Shown: piece by piece, positions 49,501-62,284 of the stretch | Position numbering within the stretch: position 1 is the stretch's first letter | Layout: every line of letters begins with the position of its first letter | Source of the DNA: Megaustenia siamemsis | Taxonomy: Eukaryota; Mollusca; Gastropoda; Stylommatophora; Ariophantidae | Length of the DNA stretch: 64,000 bases | Direction: 5' to 3' | Assembly (NCBI GenBank): GCA_032433765.1 | Contig: JAVIAB010000008.1 | Span: 40,074,236 to 40,138,235, forward strand | Made by a program: the position numbers and the translations under genes | Notes under the pieces: model-generated | What the model saw: only the letters and a program-made list of their open reading frames with translations | The model's database searches: none | What the model was told of the DNA's origin: nothing

Positions 49501-50150
49501 GATGCCTTTACTTCATTACTCTCTCCAAGTTGTGTCCCGGAATAGATTCATTCTGACCACAGCCAACTATAGATTTACTTAGACATGCGGGCTGAAAGGG
49601 AATTCCTATGAAACGTCCAACTAGCTTGACTCTTTCAGATTTGCTAGCAGGGGTGATTGTGGGTAGAGTGAGATCAGTCTGCTATATCTCCTATATTTGA
49701 AACACGTCACACTAATTCGTGGGTTTTCAGTTTAACTTTCTGTCCGCAGGCCTTAGTATATCTATAGCTGGCTGTGGCTTGACCATGTGACTAGAGTTCT
49801 GGAAGTGAAGACAAATTCTGAGCCAAAAATGTGAGGTTTTTAAGCTCGTTACAAAATGTGTCACATGCTGGCCCTTTTCTGACGAATGTTCGAGCACTAG
49901 TGTGAACACAATTATTATCTATTATTCAGTGTAGCTAATGTGACTCGACCACATATTAACTATAAACGTATGACAGTTCTTGTCCGTTCTGCAAAAATGG
50001 GACAAATTTGACAGCGTTTGTCTCAAGTGAGAAGATTTCGTAATTCACTGAGAAGTAGCAGTGAGAACAGTCATAGATCCTGCTTCAGCGTGTATCCGTT
50101 CATTGGGTGTTGGTTCAGTGATGCCTAATTAGGGCAAACAACGATATTGC
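49500..50150. other. unassigned sequence
   Basis: No feature recognised. Confidence 0.4.
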
Positions 50151-50154
50151 CTTG

Positions 50155-50415
50155 GAGCCACGATAGCTCAGTGATTAGTGAACTGGACTACAAAAGACAA
50201 GAGATCGAGTTCGTTCCTGATCCACGGTTTCCTGGTTCACCCGGCTTTAAATGGGTTCCCGCCTTTTTTCTGGGAAAGTAAAGCGGCACGGGCGTAATAG
50301 CGACCACATTACCCCCAAAATCTCGTGTCGAGCGAGAGTCTATAAAAATGATTGTCACTAACACCATATTTCATAAATACGCCACTTGGCGTGACGGGGC
50401 TCTTTACCTTTTTTT
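50155..50415 (+). mobile_element. SINE-A, older copy
   Basis: GGAGCCACGATAGCTCAGTG to GCCACTTGGCGTGACGGGGC. More substitutions than other copies, including in the B box (GAGTTCGTTCC), so probably old. Confidence 0.9.
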
Positions 50416-50514
50416 AACGACATTCTCTTCTATTATCTGACACATCCGTCTACGGAATGGGTGGGTAGCTTAACTGTGTTCAGGCAGTGATCACTTTGGT
50501 ATATTCTATTCTAC

Positions 50515-50750
50515 TTGTAACTGTCAAGGTTCCTTTAACGTGCGCAGAATGCACAAAGTCAACAGTTTCTCGCATTTATAACAAAAGGTTAAGCATAAGA
50601 TATCACTACCCACAGATCGAAAGAGCCACGGAAAATAGTACGGTTTGGGTTGAACAATTTCAACCGCCTGTAGCTGGATTCAAACCCGGGACCTTTTGTC
50701 CAGATGTCGACATCATACCTTTAAACCACCCAACCAACCCACCCTCCTAC
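50515..50750 (-). mobile_element. SINE-C, reverse orientation
   Basis: The reverse complement has GGTTTAAAGGTATGATG..., GGGTTTGAATCCAGC (B box) and GCGCACGTTAAAGGAACC, matching the layout at 27.69-27.90 kb. Confidence 0.65.
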
Positions 50751-51330
50751 CATAACCAGATGTCCTATTCAGCGATCGATAACAATCAGAAGGAGCAACA
50801 GAAGAAAGTGTTTATGAATGTAGATAAATAAGCAAGCACTATCATCCTGCCATTGAAACAAACGTCACGTGATCTGCAGCTTCACAAACTTCCTGATAAA
50901 ATAAATCCAGTATTAAATTATCTCTCTCAAATACAGGCACAAAACAACAGAATAACTAGGGAAAGAAAGAAGCGTTTGCAAATATTGTCATTTCTAATAT
51001 CGATACAGCACGTAACGATCATACAAACATGCAGTGTACTCGATGAACTAGGTAGCCAGGGGGGATTTATGGAGGTCTATATTGTTGACAGAACATTGTT
51101 TGGTTTAAAAAGTAATCGGTGCATTCTGAACTTATAACTGGTTCGCTAATTATTCCAGTTTTTTTGTTCGTGTTTTCTTGAAATGTTTCACTTATTTATT
51201 TCTATACAAAATACTTTCACAACAAATATATTGTCGACTATTTCTCGATTAGCGAGGGTTGCAAGAAAAAGACGATGGGCTTGAGATCGTATCCGGTTAC
51301 CCATCAAGAAGGTTTGCTTCGTACGCAAAA
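50750..51330. other. unassigned sequence beside the satellite
   Basis: A 94-codon frame (50853-51137) has no motif, signal or splice context that I can recognise. Confidence 0.4.
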
Positions 51331-51334
51331 CTTT

Positions 51335-54300
51335 CATAGTTCAGACCACTAGGTTTGTCTGATTGCTCCGTGGTCGCAGGTGCTAGTAAAGACCACTAAG
51401 TTTGTCTTATTGCTCCGTGGTCGCAGGTGCTAGTACAGACCACTAAGTTTGTCTGATTGCTAAGTGGTGGCAGGTGCTAGTACAGACCACTAAGTTTGTC
51501 TGATTGCTCCGTGGTCGCAAGTGCTAGTACAGACCACTAAGTTTGTCTGATTGCTCCGTGGTCGCAAGTGCTAGTACAGACCACTAAGTTTGTCTGATTG
51601 CTCCGTGGTCGCAGGTGCTAGTTCAGACCACTAAGTTTGTCTGATTGCTCCGTGGTCGCAGGTGCTAGTACAGACCACTAAGTTGGTCTTATTTCTCCGT
51701 GGTCGCAGGTGCTAGTACAGACCACTAAGTTTGTCTGATTGCTCGTTGGTCGCAGGTGCTAGTACAGACCACTAAGTTGGTCTTATTGCTCCGTGGTCGC
51801 AGGTGCTAGTACAGACCACTAAGTTGGTCTTATTGCTCCGTGGTCGCAGGTGCTAGTACAGACCACTAAGTTTGTCTTATTGCTCCGTGGTCGCAGGTGC
51901 TAGTACAGACCACTAAGTTGGTCTTATTGCTCCGTGGTCGCAGGTGCTAGTACAGACCACTAAGTTTGTCTGATTGCTCCGTGGTCGCAGGTGCTAGTAC
52001 AGACCACTAAGTTTGTCTTATTGCTCCGTGGTCGCAGATTCTAGTACAGACCACTAAGTTTGTCTGATTGCTCCGTGGTCGCAGGTGCTAGTACAGACCA
52101 CTAGGTTTGTCTTATTGCTCCGTGGTCTCAGATTCTAGTACAGACCACTAAGTTTGTCTGATTGCTCCGTGGTCGCAGGTGCTAGTACAGACCACTAAGT
52201 TTGTCTGATTGCTCCGTGGTCGCAGGTGCTAGTACAGACCACTAAGTTTGTCTGATTGCTCCGTGGTCGCAGGTGCTAGTACAGACCAATAAGTTTGTCT
52301 GATTGCTCCGTGGTCGCAGGTCCTTGTACAGACCACTAAGTTTGTCTGATTGCACAGTCGTCGCAGGTGCTAGTACAGACCACTAAGTTTGTCTGATTGC
52401 TCCGTGGTCGCAGGTGCTAGTACAGACCACTAAGTTTGTCTGATTGCTCCGTGGTCGCAGGTGCTAGTACAGACCACTAAGTTTGTCTGATTGCTCCGTG
52501 GTCGCAGGTGCTAGTACAGACCACTAAGTTTGTATGATTGATCCGTGGTCGCAAGTGCTAGTACAGACCACTAAGTTTGTCTGATTGCTCCGTGGTCGCA
52601 GGTGCTAGTACAAACCACTAAGTTTGTCTGATTGCTCCGTGGTCGCAGGTGCTAGTACAGACCACTAAGTTTGTCTGATTGCTCAGTGGTCGCAGATTCT
52701 AGTACAGACCACTAAGTTTGTCTGATTGCTCCGTGGTCGCAGGTGCTAGTACAGACCACTAAGTTTGTCTGATTGCTCCGTGGTCGCAGGTGCTAGTACA
52801 GACCACTAAGTTTGTCTGATTGCTCCGTGGTCGCAGGTGCTAGTACAGACCACTAAGTTTGTCTGATTACTCCGTGGTCGCAGATTCTAGTACAGACCAC
52901 TAAGTTTGTCTGATTGCTCCGTGGTCGCAGGTGCTAGTACAGACCACTAAGTTTGTCTGATTGCTCGTTGGTCGCAGGTGCTAGTACAGACCACTAAGTT
53001 TGTCTGATTGCTCCGTGGTCGCAGGTGCTAGTACAGACCACTAAGTTTGTCTTATTGCTCCGTGGTCGCAGATTCTAGTACAGACCACTAGTTTGTCTGA
53101 TTGCTCCGTGGTCGCAGGTGCTAGTACAGACCACTAAGTTTGTCTGATTGCTCCGTGGTCGCAGGTGCTAGTACAGACCACTAAGTTTGTCTGATTGCTC
53201 CGTGGTCGCAGGTGCTAGTACAGACCACTAAGTTTGTCTGATTGCTCCGTGGTCGCAGGTGCTAGTACAGACCACTAAGTTTGTCTTATTGCTCCGTGGT
53301 CGCAGATTCTAGTACAGACCACTAGTTTGTCTGATTGCTCCGTGGTCGCAGGTGCTAGTACAGACCACTAAGTTTGTCTGATTGCTCCGTGGTTGCAGAT
53401 TCTAGTACAGACCTTAAAGTTTGACTGACTACTCCGTGGTCGCAGGTGCTAGTACAGACCACTAAGTTTGTCTTATTGCTTCGTGGTTGCAGATGCTAGT
53501 ACAGACCACTAAGTTTGTCTTATTGTTCTGTGGTCGCAGATGCTAGTACAGACCACTAAGTTTGTCTGATTGCTCCGTGGTCGCAGGTGCTAGTACAGAC
53601 CACTAAGTTTGTCTGATTGCTCCGTGGTAGCAGGTGCTAGTACAGACCACTAAGTTTGTCTGATTGCTCCGTGGTCGCAGGTGCTAGTACAGACCACTAA
53701 GTTTGTCTGATTGCTCCGTGGTCGCAGGTGCTAGTACAGACCACTAAATTTGTCTTATTGCTCCGTGGTCGCAGGTGCTAGTACAGACCACTAAGTTTGT
53801 CTGATTACTCGGTGGTGGCAGGTGTAAGTATACAACACTAGGTTTGTCTGATTGCTCCGTGGTCGCAGGTGCTAGTACTTTTGTCTTATTACTCCGTGGT
53901 CGCAGATTCTAGTACAGACCACTAGTTTGTCTGATTGCTCCGTGGTCGCAGGTGCTAGTACAGACCACTAAGTTTGTCTGATTGCTCCGTGGTCGCAGGT
54001 GCTAGTACAGACCACTAAGTTTGTCTGATTGCTCCGTGGTCGCAGGTGCTAGTACAGACCACTAAGTTTGTCTGATTGCTCCGTGGTCGCAGGTGCTAGT
54101 ACAGACCACTAAATTTGTCTTATTGCTCCGTGGTCGCAGGTGCTAGTACAGACCACTAAGTTTGTCTGATTACTCGGTGGTGGCAGGTGCTAGTATAGAC
54201 CACTAGATTTGTCTGATTGCTCCGTGGTCGCAGGTGCTAGTACAGACCACTAAGTTTGTTTTATTACTCCGTGGTCGCAGATTCTAGTACAGACCACTAA

Positions 54301-57300
54301 GTTTGTCTGATTGCTCCGTGGTCGCAGGTGCTAGTACAGACCACTAAGTTTGTCTGATTGTTCCGTGGTCGCAGGTGCTAGTACAGACCACTAAGTTTGT
54401 CTGATTGCTCCGTGGTCGCAGGTGCTAGTACAGACCAATAAGTTTGTCTGATTGCTCCGTGGTTGCAGATTCTAGTACAGACCTTAAAGTTTGACTGACT
54501 ACTCCGTGGTCGCAGGTGCTAGTACAGACCACTAAGTTTGTCTTATTGCTCCGTGGTTGCAGATGCTAGTACAGACCACTAAGTTTGTGTTATTGTTCTG
54601 TGGTCGCAGATGCTAGTACAGACCACTAAGTTTGTCTGATTGCTCCGTGGTCGCAGGTGCTAGTACAGACCACTAAGTTTGTCTGATTGCTCCGTGGTAG
54701 CAGGTGCTAGTACAGACCACTAAGTTTGTCTGATTGCTCCGTGGTCGCAGGTGCTAGTACAGACCACTAAGTTTGTCTGATTGCTCCGTGGTCGCAGGTG
54801 CTAGTACAGACCACTAAATTTGTCTTATTGCTCCGTGGTCGCAGGTGCTAGTACAGACCACTAAGTTTGTCTGATTACTCGGTGGTGGCAGGTGTAAGTA
54901 TACAACACTAGGTTTGTCTGATTGCTCCGTGGTCGCAGGTGCTAGTACAGACCACTAAGTTTGTCTTATTACTCCGTGGTCGCAGATTCTAGTACAGACC
55001 ACTAAGTTTGTCTTATTGCTCCGTGGTCGCAGATTCTAGTACAGACCACTAGTTTGTCTGATTGCTCCGTGGTCGCAGGTGCTAGTACAGACCACTAAGT
55101 TTGTCTGATTGCTCCGTGGTCGCAGGTGCTAGTACAGACCACTAAGTTTGTCTGATTGCTCCGTGGTCGCAGGTGCTAGTACAGACCACTAAGTTTGTCT
55201 GATTGCTCCGTGGTCGCAGGTGCTAGTACAGACCACTAAGTTTGTCTTATTGCTCCGTGGTCGCAGATTCTAGTACAGACCACTAGTTTGTCTGATTGCT
55301 CCGTGGTCGCAGGTGCTAGTACAGACCACTAAGTTTGTCTGATTGCTCCGTGGTTGCAGATTCTAGTACAGACCTTAAAGTTTGACTGACTACTCCGTGG
55401 TCGCAGGTGCTAGTACAGACCACTAAGTTTGTCTTATTGCTTCGTGGTTGCAGATGCTAGTACAGACCACTAAGTTTGTCTTATTGTTCTGTGGTCGCAG
55501 ATGCTAGTACAGACCACTAAGTTTGTCTGATTGCTCCGTGGTCGCAGGTGCTAGTACAGACCACTAAGTTTGTCTGATTGCTCCGTGGTAGCAGGTGCTA
55601 GTACAGACCACTAAGTTTGTCTGATTGCTCCGTGGTCGCAGGTGCTAGTACAGACCACTAAGTTTGTCTGATTGCTCCGTGGTCGCAGGTGCTAGTACAG
55701 ACCACTAAATTTGTCTTATTGCTCCGTGGTCGCAGGTGCTAGTACAGACCACTAAGTTTGTCTGATTACTCGGTGGTGGCAGGTGTAAGTATACAACACT
55801 AGGTTTGTCTGATTGCTCCGTGGTCGCAGGTGCTAGTACAGACCACTAAGTTTGTCTTATTACTCCGTGGTCGCAGATTCTAGTACAGACCACTAGTTTG
55901 TCTGATTGCTCCGTGGTCGCAGGTGCTAGTACAGACCACTAAGTTTGTCTGATTGCTCCGTGGTCGCAGGTGCTAGTACAGACCACTAAGTTTGTCTGAT
56001 TGCTCCGTGGTCGCAGGTGCTAGTACAGACCACTAAGTTTGTCTGATTGCTCCGTGGTCGCAGGTGCTAGTACAGACCACTAAATTTGTCTTATTGCTCC
56101 GTGGTCGCAGGTGCTAGTACAGACCACTAAGTTTGTCTGATTACTCGGTGGTGGCAGGTGCTAGTATAGACCACTAGATTTGTCTGATTGCTCCGTGGTC
56201 GCAGGTGCTAGTACAGACCACTAAGTTTGTTTTATTACTCCGTGGTCGCAGATTCTAGTACAGACCACTAAGTTTGTCTGATTGCTCCGTGGTCGCAGGT
56301 GCTAGTACAGACCACTAAGTTTGTCTGATTGTTCCGTGGTCGCAGGTGCTAGTACAGACCACTAAGTTTGTCTGATTGCTCCGTGGTCGCAGGTGCTAGT
56401 ACAGACCAATAAGTTTGTCTGATTGCTCCGTGGTTGCAGATTCTAGTACAGACCTTAAAGTTTGACTGACTACTCCGTGGTCGCAGGTGCTAGTACAGAC
56501 CACTAAGTTTGTCTTATTGCTCCGTGGTTGCAGATGCTAGTACAGACCACTAAGTTTGTCTTATTGTTCTGTGGTCGCAGATGCTAGTACAGACCACTAA
56601 GTTTGTCTGATTGCTCCGTGGTCGCAGGTGCTAGTACAGACCACTAAGTTTGTCTGATTGCTCCGTGGTAGCAGGTGCTAGTACAGACCACTAAGTTTGT
56701 CTGATTGCTCCGTGGTCGCAGGTGCTAGTACAGACCACTAAGTTTGTCTGATTGCTCCGTGGTCGCAGGTGCTAGTACAGACCACTAAATTTGTCTTATT
56801 GCTCCGTGGTCGCAGGTGCTAGTACAGACCACTAAGTTTGTCTGATTACTCGGTGGTGGCAGGTGTAAGTATACAACACTAGGTTTGTCTGATTGCTCCG
56901 TGGTCGCAGGTGCTAGTACAGACCACTAAGTTTGTCTTATTACTCCGTGGTCGCAGATTCTAGTACAGACCACTAGTTTGTCTGATTGCTCCGTGGTCGC
57001 AGGTGCTAGTACAGACCACTAAGTTTGTCTGATTGCTCCGTGGTCGCAGGTGCTAGTACAGACCACTAAGTTTGTCTGATTGCTCCGTGGTCGCAGGTGC
57101 TAGTACAGACCACTAAGTTTGTCTTATTGCTCCGTGGTCGCAGGTGCTAGTACAGACCACTAAGTTTGTCTTATTGCTACGTGGTCGCAGGTGCTAGTAC
57201 AGACCACTAAGTTTGTTTTATTACTCCGTGGTCGCAGATTCTAGTACAGACCACTAAGTTTGTCTGATTGCTCCGTGGTCGCAGGTGCTAATACAGACCA

Positions 57301-57487
57301 CTAAGTTTGTCTGATTGCTCCGTGGTCGCAGGTGCTAGTACAGACCACTAAGTTTGTCTTATTGCTTCGTGGTTGCAGATGCTAGTACAGACCACTAAGT
57401 TTGTCTTATTGCTTCGTGGTTGCAGATGCTAGTACAGACCACTAAGTTTGTCTTATTGTTCTGTGGTCGCAGATGCTAGTACAGACC
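51335..57487. repeat. 47-bp satellite-like array, about 130 copies
   Basis: Monomer GACCACTAAGTTTGTCTGAT, TGCTCCGTGGTCGCAGGTGC, TAGTACA. Recurrent variants: GCAGATTCTAG, TCTTATT, ATTACTCGGTGGTGG, AGGTGTAAGTATACAACACT, ACCTTAAAGTTTGACTGACT. Each monomer has a 6-bp dyad GACCAC...GTGGTC. The length 47 blocks any reading frame. Confidence 0.98.
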
Positions 57488-57810
57488 CCTAAGTCTGTCT
57501 TAGTGCTTCACAGTGACAAGTGCTACTAAAGACCGCTAAATCTGTCTTAGTGCTTCACAGTGACAAGTGCTACTATAGACCGCTAAGTCTGTCTTAGTGC
57601 TTCACAGTGACAAGTGCTACTATAGACCGCTAAGTCTGTCTTAGTGCTTCACAGTGACAAGTTCTACTATAGACCGCTAAGTCTGTCTTAGTGCTTCACA
57701 GTGACAAGTACTACTATAGACCGCTAAGTCTGTCTTAGTGCTTCACAGTGACAAGTGCTACTATAGACCGCAAAGTATGTCTGGGTGTTCCGCAGTAGCA
57801 ATTGTTAGTC
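57487..57810. repeat. diverged 47-bp subfamily at the right edge
   Basis: Six copies of GACCGCTAAGTCTGTCTTAG, TGCTTCACAGTGACAAGTGC, TACTATA. Same period and register as the main array (CTAAGT.TGTCTTA, AAGTGCTA) but about a third of positions differ. Confidence 0.95.
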
Positions 57811-57924
57811 TCTGAAATCTACTTAGTAACGTTGTATTAGAAGCCATAAGATCGTATTCTAACTCTGAAGATCTTGGTCTGCTCATGATTTTTGAGTTAT
57901 TTTATATTGTCTTGTTCTGTTGAG

Positions 57925-58265
57925 TACAGGGAAATGAAACAGCGGATAGATTGGCTAGCTGCACTATTATTGCGGACGGTCAACCAATAGATCGGGCGGA
58001 TATCAGCAATGCCCTCCGAGATGTGGGAAGGGCACAGGACTTCGACAATCATGAGTCCACGTTACACCTTCGGATGAAGGGGATGGGAGTTAAGATGGGC
58101 ACAGCCAGGAACGAGAAACTTAGTGGGCGTATAAGAAGACTTATCAACCAACACAGAACTGGAGTCGTCAGTCGCTGGACACTGCGAGACTTGCTGAGGA
58201 GGGGATCTGAGCACCTATGGGCATATTCGAAGTGCAATGATGACCCGCAAATAACTCAATTTGCT
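57925..58265 (+). pseudogene. RNase H-type LINE C-terminus
   Basis: Frame from 57930: GNETADRLASCTIIADGQPI (GNETADRLA is the last RNase H motif), then DRADISNALRDVGRAQDFDN, HLRMKGMGVKMGTARNEKLS and GRIRRLINQHRTGVVSRWTL, LRRGSEHLWAYSKCNDD. Best copy of the 3' end seen also at 3.9 and 27.1 kb. Confidence 0.82.
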
Positions 58266-58269
58266 CTGG

Positions 58270-58850
58270 TTGGTATTTTCGGTACAGTGTTTAGCGTTCT
58301 ATGATTTATATGATATAGCGAAGAATGATTCCCATTTTATGTTTCAGGAATGGCCGTATTTCTCTAAATATAAATATTACAATTTCTAAAACACTTATTT
58401 AATGACTAAATCTGTTTATTTTAATACAAGTATTACATTGTCATTAGTTCTTCTCTCGGCATCAGTCCGACAAAGCAGTCAGTGACAGATACGTCTTGTA
58501 GTGTTTAAGAAGGGCCGCAGTATAATATCCTATCATTGATCATCTTTTGGAGGGTGTCCCAAGTCTATCTGTCACTATTGATCTGTTTACACCACACATC
58601 GCAATGATGTTCTTGGCCCGCCTTTCTGTCGATTTCACTAAGAATCCACAATATAGCCATTTCTATTATTGTTTTTTTTTTTTTTACAATCTTTTCTCAA
58701 CATTTAATTTACCCAGCTCCATATCCTGCCTGTTGTCGATGTGTACATCAACTTTTCGTTGCACCTTTTGAGCAGTTTTTGCTTTGTTTACTATTTTTAG
58801 GGGGACAATTGACCAAAATATATACATTATTATGCATCCTCAAATAGTCA
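58270..58850. other. unassigned sequence
   Basis: No feature recognised. Confidence 0.4.
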
Positions 58851-58854
58851 AATC

Positions 58855-59120
58855 ATATCTATCTATCTATTGTCCTTTCGAGCCAAAGACGGCACATAGG
58901 GCAGAACCACAATCTCAAAAACATAAACCTTGCGTGCCAAAATGGCACATATTGCAGAGATCACTGCTTCTAAAATCTATGGTTCTCTTTCCAGAACAAT
59001 ACTTTTTACAATGACAGCTTGTCAAGCCATCAATCAACCTCTTTAGTCGCCTCTTAGGACATGGGTGAAGGTCACAGTGTCACTATTCTTTACTTCCCTC
59101 ATAATGAAGACGACCCTGTT
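58855..59120 (-). mobile_element. repeat F, copy 3 with intact GATA end
   Basis: CTATCTATCTATTGTCCTTT CGAGCCAAAGACGGCAC on the left through GACAGCTTGTCAAGCCATCA and CTTTAGTCGCCTCTTAGGAC to AATGAAG. Full match to the other copies. Confidence 0.9.
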
Positions 59121-59274
59121 AATTGCAAATAGCACGTTCGCACATAGCGCATTCATTCAATGAGACCATTTTGAATGTATGATCTATACAGACGGTTGGA
59201 AGCAAAACATTGTCTATCTATGGCAGCGGCTGCAACCACTGAAACTGTTGGGCTGAGTGCTTACTCATCCCTAC

Positions 59275-59500
59275 TTCTTCTTTTTCTTCTCTCTTCTACC
59301 TTTCAGCTCCCTGTGGAGCATAGGTCATCAACAAACACTTTCCAAGTCGTTCTGTTTTTGCCATTCTTTTAAGATCATTCCATGTCTTCCCCATCATCTT
59401 CATCTCTGCTTCTATCTGTCTTCTCCAAGAATTCCTTGGTCTTCCTCTTTGTCTTTTCCCCTGGGAATTCCAAAAAAGGGCATGTTACTCTCCCTTACTC
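59275..59500 (-). pseudogene. LINE family C tail
   Basis: + strand TACCTTTCAGCTCCCTGTGG, AACAAACACTTTCCAAGTCG, CCATTCTTTTAAGATCATTC is the complement of the family C end. Frameshifted. Confidence 0.75.
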
Positions 59501-59504
59501 AAGC

Positions 59505-60260
59505 TAAATTTGAACGACAGTTCCTGCAGTAGAATGAACACAGCAAATTTGAATTGTAAGGTTTCCCCTCTTTTTTTCTCTCTTGCCTCTTTTATTTTCT
59601 AACAATTCCTTTATTTCATTTCCGAATGCTGTACTGTTTCGTATCTTTCTCTTCCACATTATACATCTTGGGATGGATTTCTCTGAGTTCTCCTTACAAA
59701 TGGACAAGTCTCCTCTCACAGACGCCTTGTAGACATCTGATCTCTCTGTACTAAAAGTTCTACATTCAATATTTACCCAATGATCGATTTTAATATGAAT
59801 AGGGGTTCATTCGAGACAAAATGCTACAGAAATATCCTTAGCATGTTTTGGTTAATGAAAAACTGCAATGAAGACATATTGATTGACCTCTGTATTTGGG
59901 AAATAACTGACTTACAGATGTCATGCCGTGTTACAATATGTATATGACTATTAAAGAGTTAATAAAAGTTTAACTGAAGTCTTTTGCAACATTTTTGGTG
60001 ACAAGATTCATTTTTTTATTATTAGATATGAAGGAATTTAATTCCATTTTTAGTATTTACTCACATGAAAACATATCTACAAAAGATTCAAAATTACATT
60101 AAAGTTTAACGTTTCTAAAGTTAATTAATTAAATTAAAACATTTTTTAAAACATCGTTGTTTTATAGTGAAATGTAAATACTGATGAATCAATGTGGGTT
60201 TGTTGAGAGATGTAGTAAACAGAAAGGAAATAAGAATATGGGTATAATGTTACAGTTCTA
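59505..60260. other. unassigned AT-rich sequence
   Basis: No exon or repeat recognised. Confidence 0.4.
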
Positions 60261-60264
60261 GCTC

Positions 60265-61835
60265 TTATGACATTATTTAATTATATATTTTCTATCAGTA
60301 CTGAGAATTGGAGAAGGTTAACGAGGTATGTTAATAGAGAGAATTGGAGAAGGGTGGGCATATCTGTTAGTAGAAAGAATTGGACAAGTTTGGGGAGGTC
60401 TGTTAGTAGAAAGAATTGGAGAAGTTTGGGGAGGTCTGTTAGTAGAAAGAATTGGAGAAGTTTGGGGAGGTCTGTTAATAGAGAGAATTGGAGAAAGTTA
60501 GGGAGGTCTTTTAGTAGAAAGAATTGGAGAAGGTTGGGGAGATCTGTTAGCATAAAGAATTGGAGAAGGTTGGGGAGGTCTTTTAGTAGAAAGAATTGGC
60601 GACGTTTGGGAAGGTCTTTTAGTAGAAAGAATTGGCGACGTTTGGGAAGGTCTTTTAGTAGAAAGAATTGGAGAAGGTTGGGGAGATATGTAAGTAGAAA
60701 GAATTGGAGAAGGTTGGGGAGATCTGATAGTATAAAGAATTGGAGAAGGTTGGGGAGGTGTTTTAGTAGAAAGAATTGGAGAAGGTTGGGGAGTCTTTTA
60801 GTAGAAAGAATTGAAGAAGTTTGGGGAGGTCTGTTAGTAGAGAGAATTGGAGAAGGTTGACGGGATCTGTTAGTAGAGAGAATTGGAGAATGTTGGGGAG
60901 ATCTGTTAGTAGAGAGAATTAGAGAAGGTTGGCGGGATCTGTTAGTAGAAAGAATTGGAGAACGTTGGGGAGATATGTTAGTAGACAGAATTGGAGAAGG
61001 TTGACGGGATCTGTTAGTAGAAAGAATTGGAGAACGTTGGGGAGATATGTTAGTAGACAGAATTGGAGAAGGTTGACGGAATCTGTTAGTAGAGAGAATT
61101 GGAAAACGTTGGGGAGATCTGTTAGTAGAGATAATTGGAGAAGGTTGGGGAGATCTGTTAGTAGAGATAATTGGAGAAGGTTGGGAGGTCTGTTAGTAGA
61201 GATAATTGGAGAAGGTTGGGGAGGTCTGTTAGTAGAGATAATTGGAGAAGGTTGGGGAGATCTGTTAGTAGAGATAATTGGAGAAGGTTGGGGAGGTCTG
61301 TTAGTAGAGAGAATTGGAGAAGGTTGTGGAGGTCTGTTAGTAGAGAGAATTGGAGACGTTTGACTAGGACTCTTAGTAGAAAGAATAGGAGAAGGTTGAC
61401 GGGATCTGTTAGTAGAGAGAATTGGAGAACGTTGGGAAGATCTGTTAGTAGAAAGAATTGGAGAAGTTTGGAGAGATCTATTAGTAGAGAGAATTGGAGA
61501 AGATTGGGGAGATCTGTTAGTAGAGAGAATTGGAGAAGGTTGGGGAGATCTATTAGTAGAGAGAATTGGAGAAGATTGGGGAGGTCTGTTAGTAGAGAGA
61601 ATTGGAGAAGGTTGGGGAGGTCTGTTAGTAGAGAGAATTGGAGAAGGTTGGGGAGATCTGTTAGTAGAGAGAATTGGAGAAGGTTGGGGAGATCTGTTAG
61701 TAGAAAGAATTGGAGAAGGTTGGGGAGATCTGTTAGTAGAGAGAATTGGAGAAGGTTGGGGAGATCTGTCAGTAGAGAGAATTGGAGAAGGTTGATGTTG
61801 TCTGTCAGTTGAGATGATGGTAGAAAGTTGGCGAT
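60265..61835. repeat. 36-bp minisatellite, about 43 copies
   Basis: Unit TTAGTAGAGAGAATTGGAGA plus AGGTTGGGGAGGTCTG. Being 36 bp it keeps long frames that repeat 12 residues (SRENWRRLGRSV). Frames break at 60800 and near 61185, and the changes are as often amino-acid-changing as silent by eye, so I treat it as noncoding. Confidence 0.95.
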
Positions 61836-62284
61836 ATCTGTAGAGCTGTAAAGACCCTCACCCCCCCCCCACCCCGAGTTTTGGGATAACGATGAAAAAG
61901 ATAAAGTTCTAGTGTAATAATTAAACTTGTAATTTTAGAGAGAAATAAAGAGCCAAACAAACAAAATTGTGACCAATGCGTAATTTGCAAAGATTGTCAC
62001 TAAAATGGTTTTATTCGTCCTGCTTTCTTTTTATAGAAACGTTGAGGCCAATATCTGTGAAAATATTGTACTTTGTTTTGCCTTCATTTGTATCTGTAGT
62101 ATTGAAACAGTAATATATGATTATAATGTACTATTTGTATTTCCTTTTTCTAGTTGTATAAATTATATCATTGTCTTTATTAGATAATAAAGAGTAATGG
62201 AACAATATTCTTTTTTTATCTTTTCACTGATACCTAAATGGTGTCGTGGTTAGAACAATATTTAAAATGGTAAAAATTTAAAAA
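61836..62284. other. unassigned AT-rich sequence
   Basis: C10 run at 61861; otherwise nothing recognised. Confidence 0.4.

Noticed and set aside
50487..51137. Frames of 94 and 114 codons
   Set aside because: The first overlaps the reverse SINE-C; the second has no recognisable features.
51335..57810. CRISPR-like array
   Set aside because: Repeats are contiguous 47-bp monomers with no unique spacers, in an animal genome.
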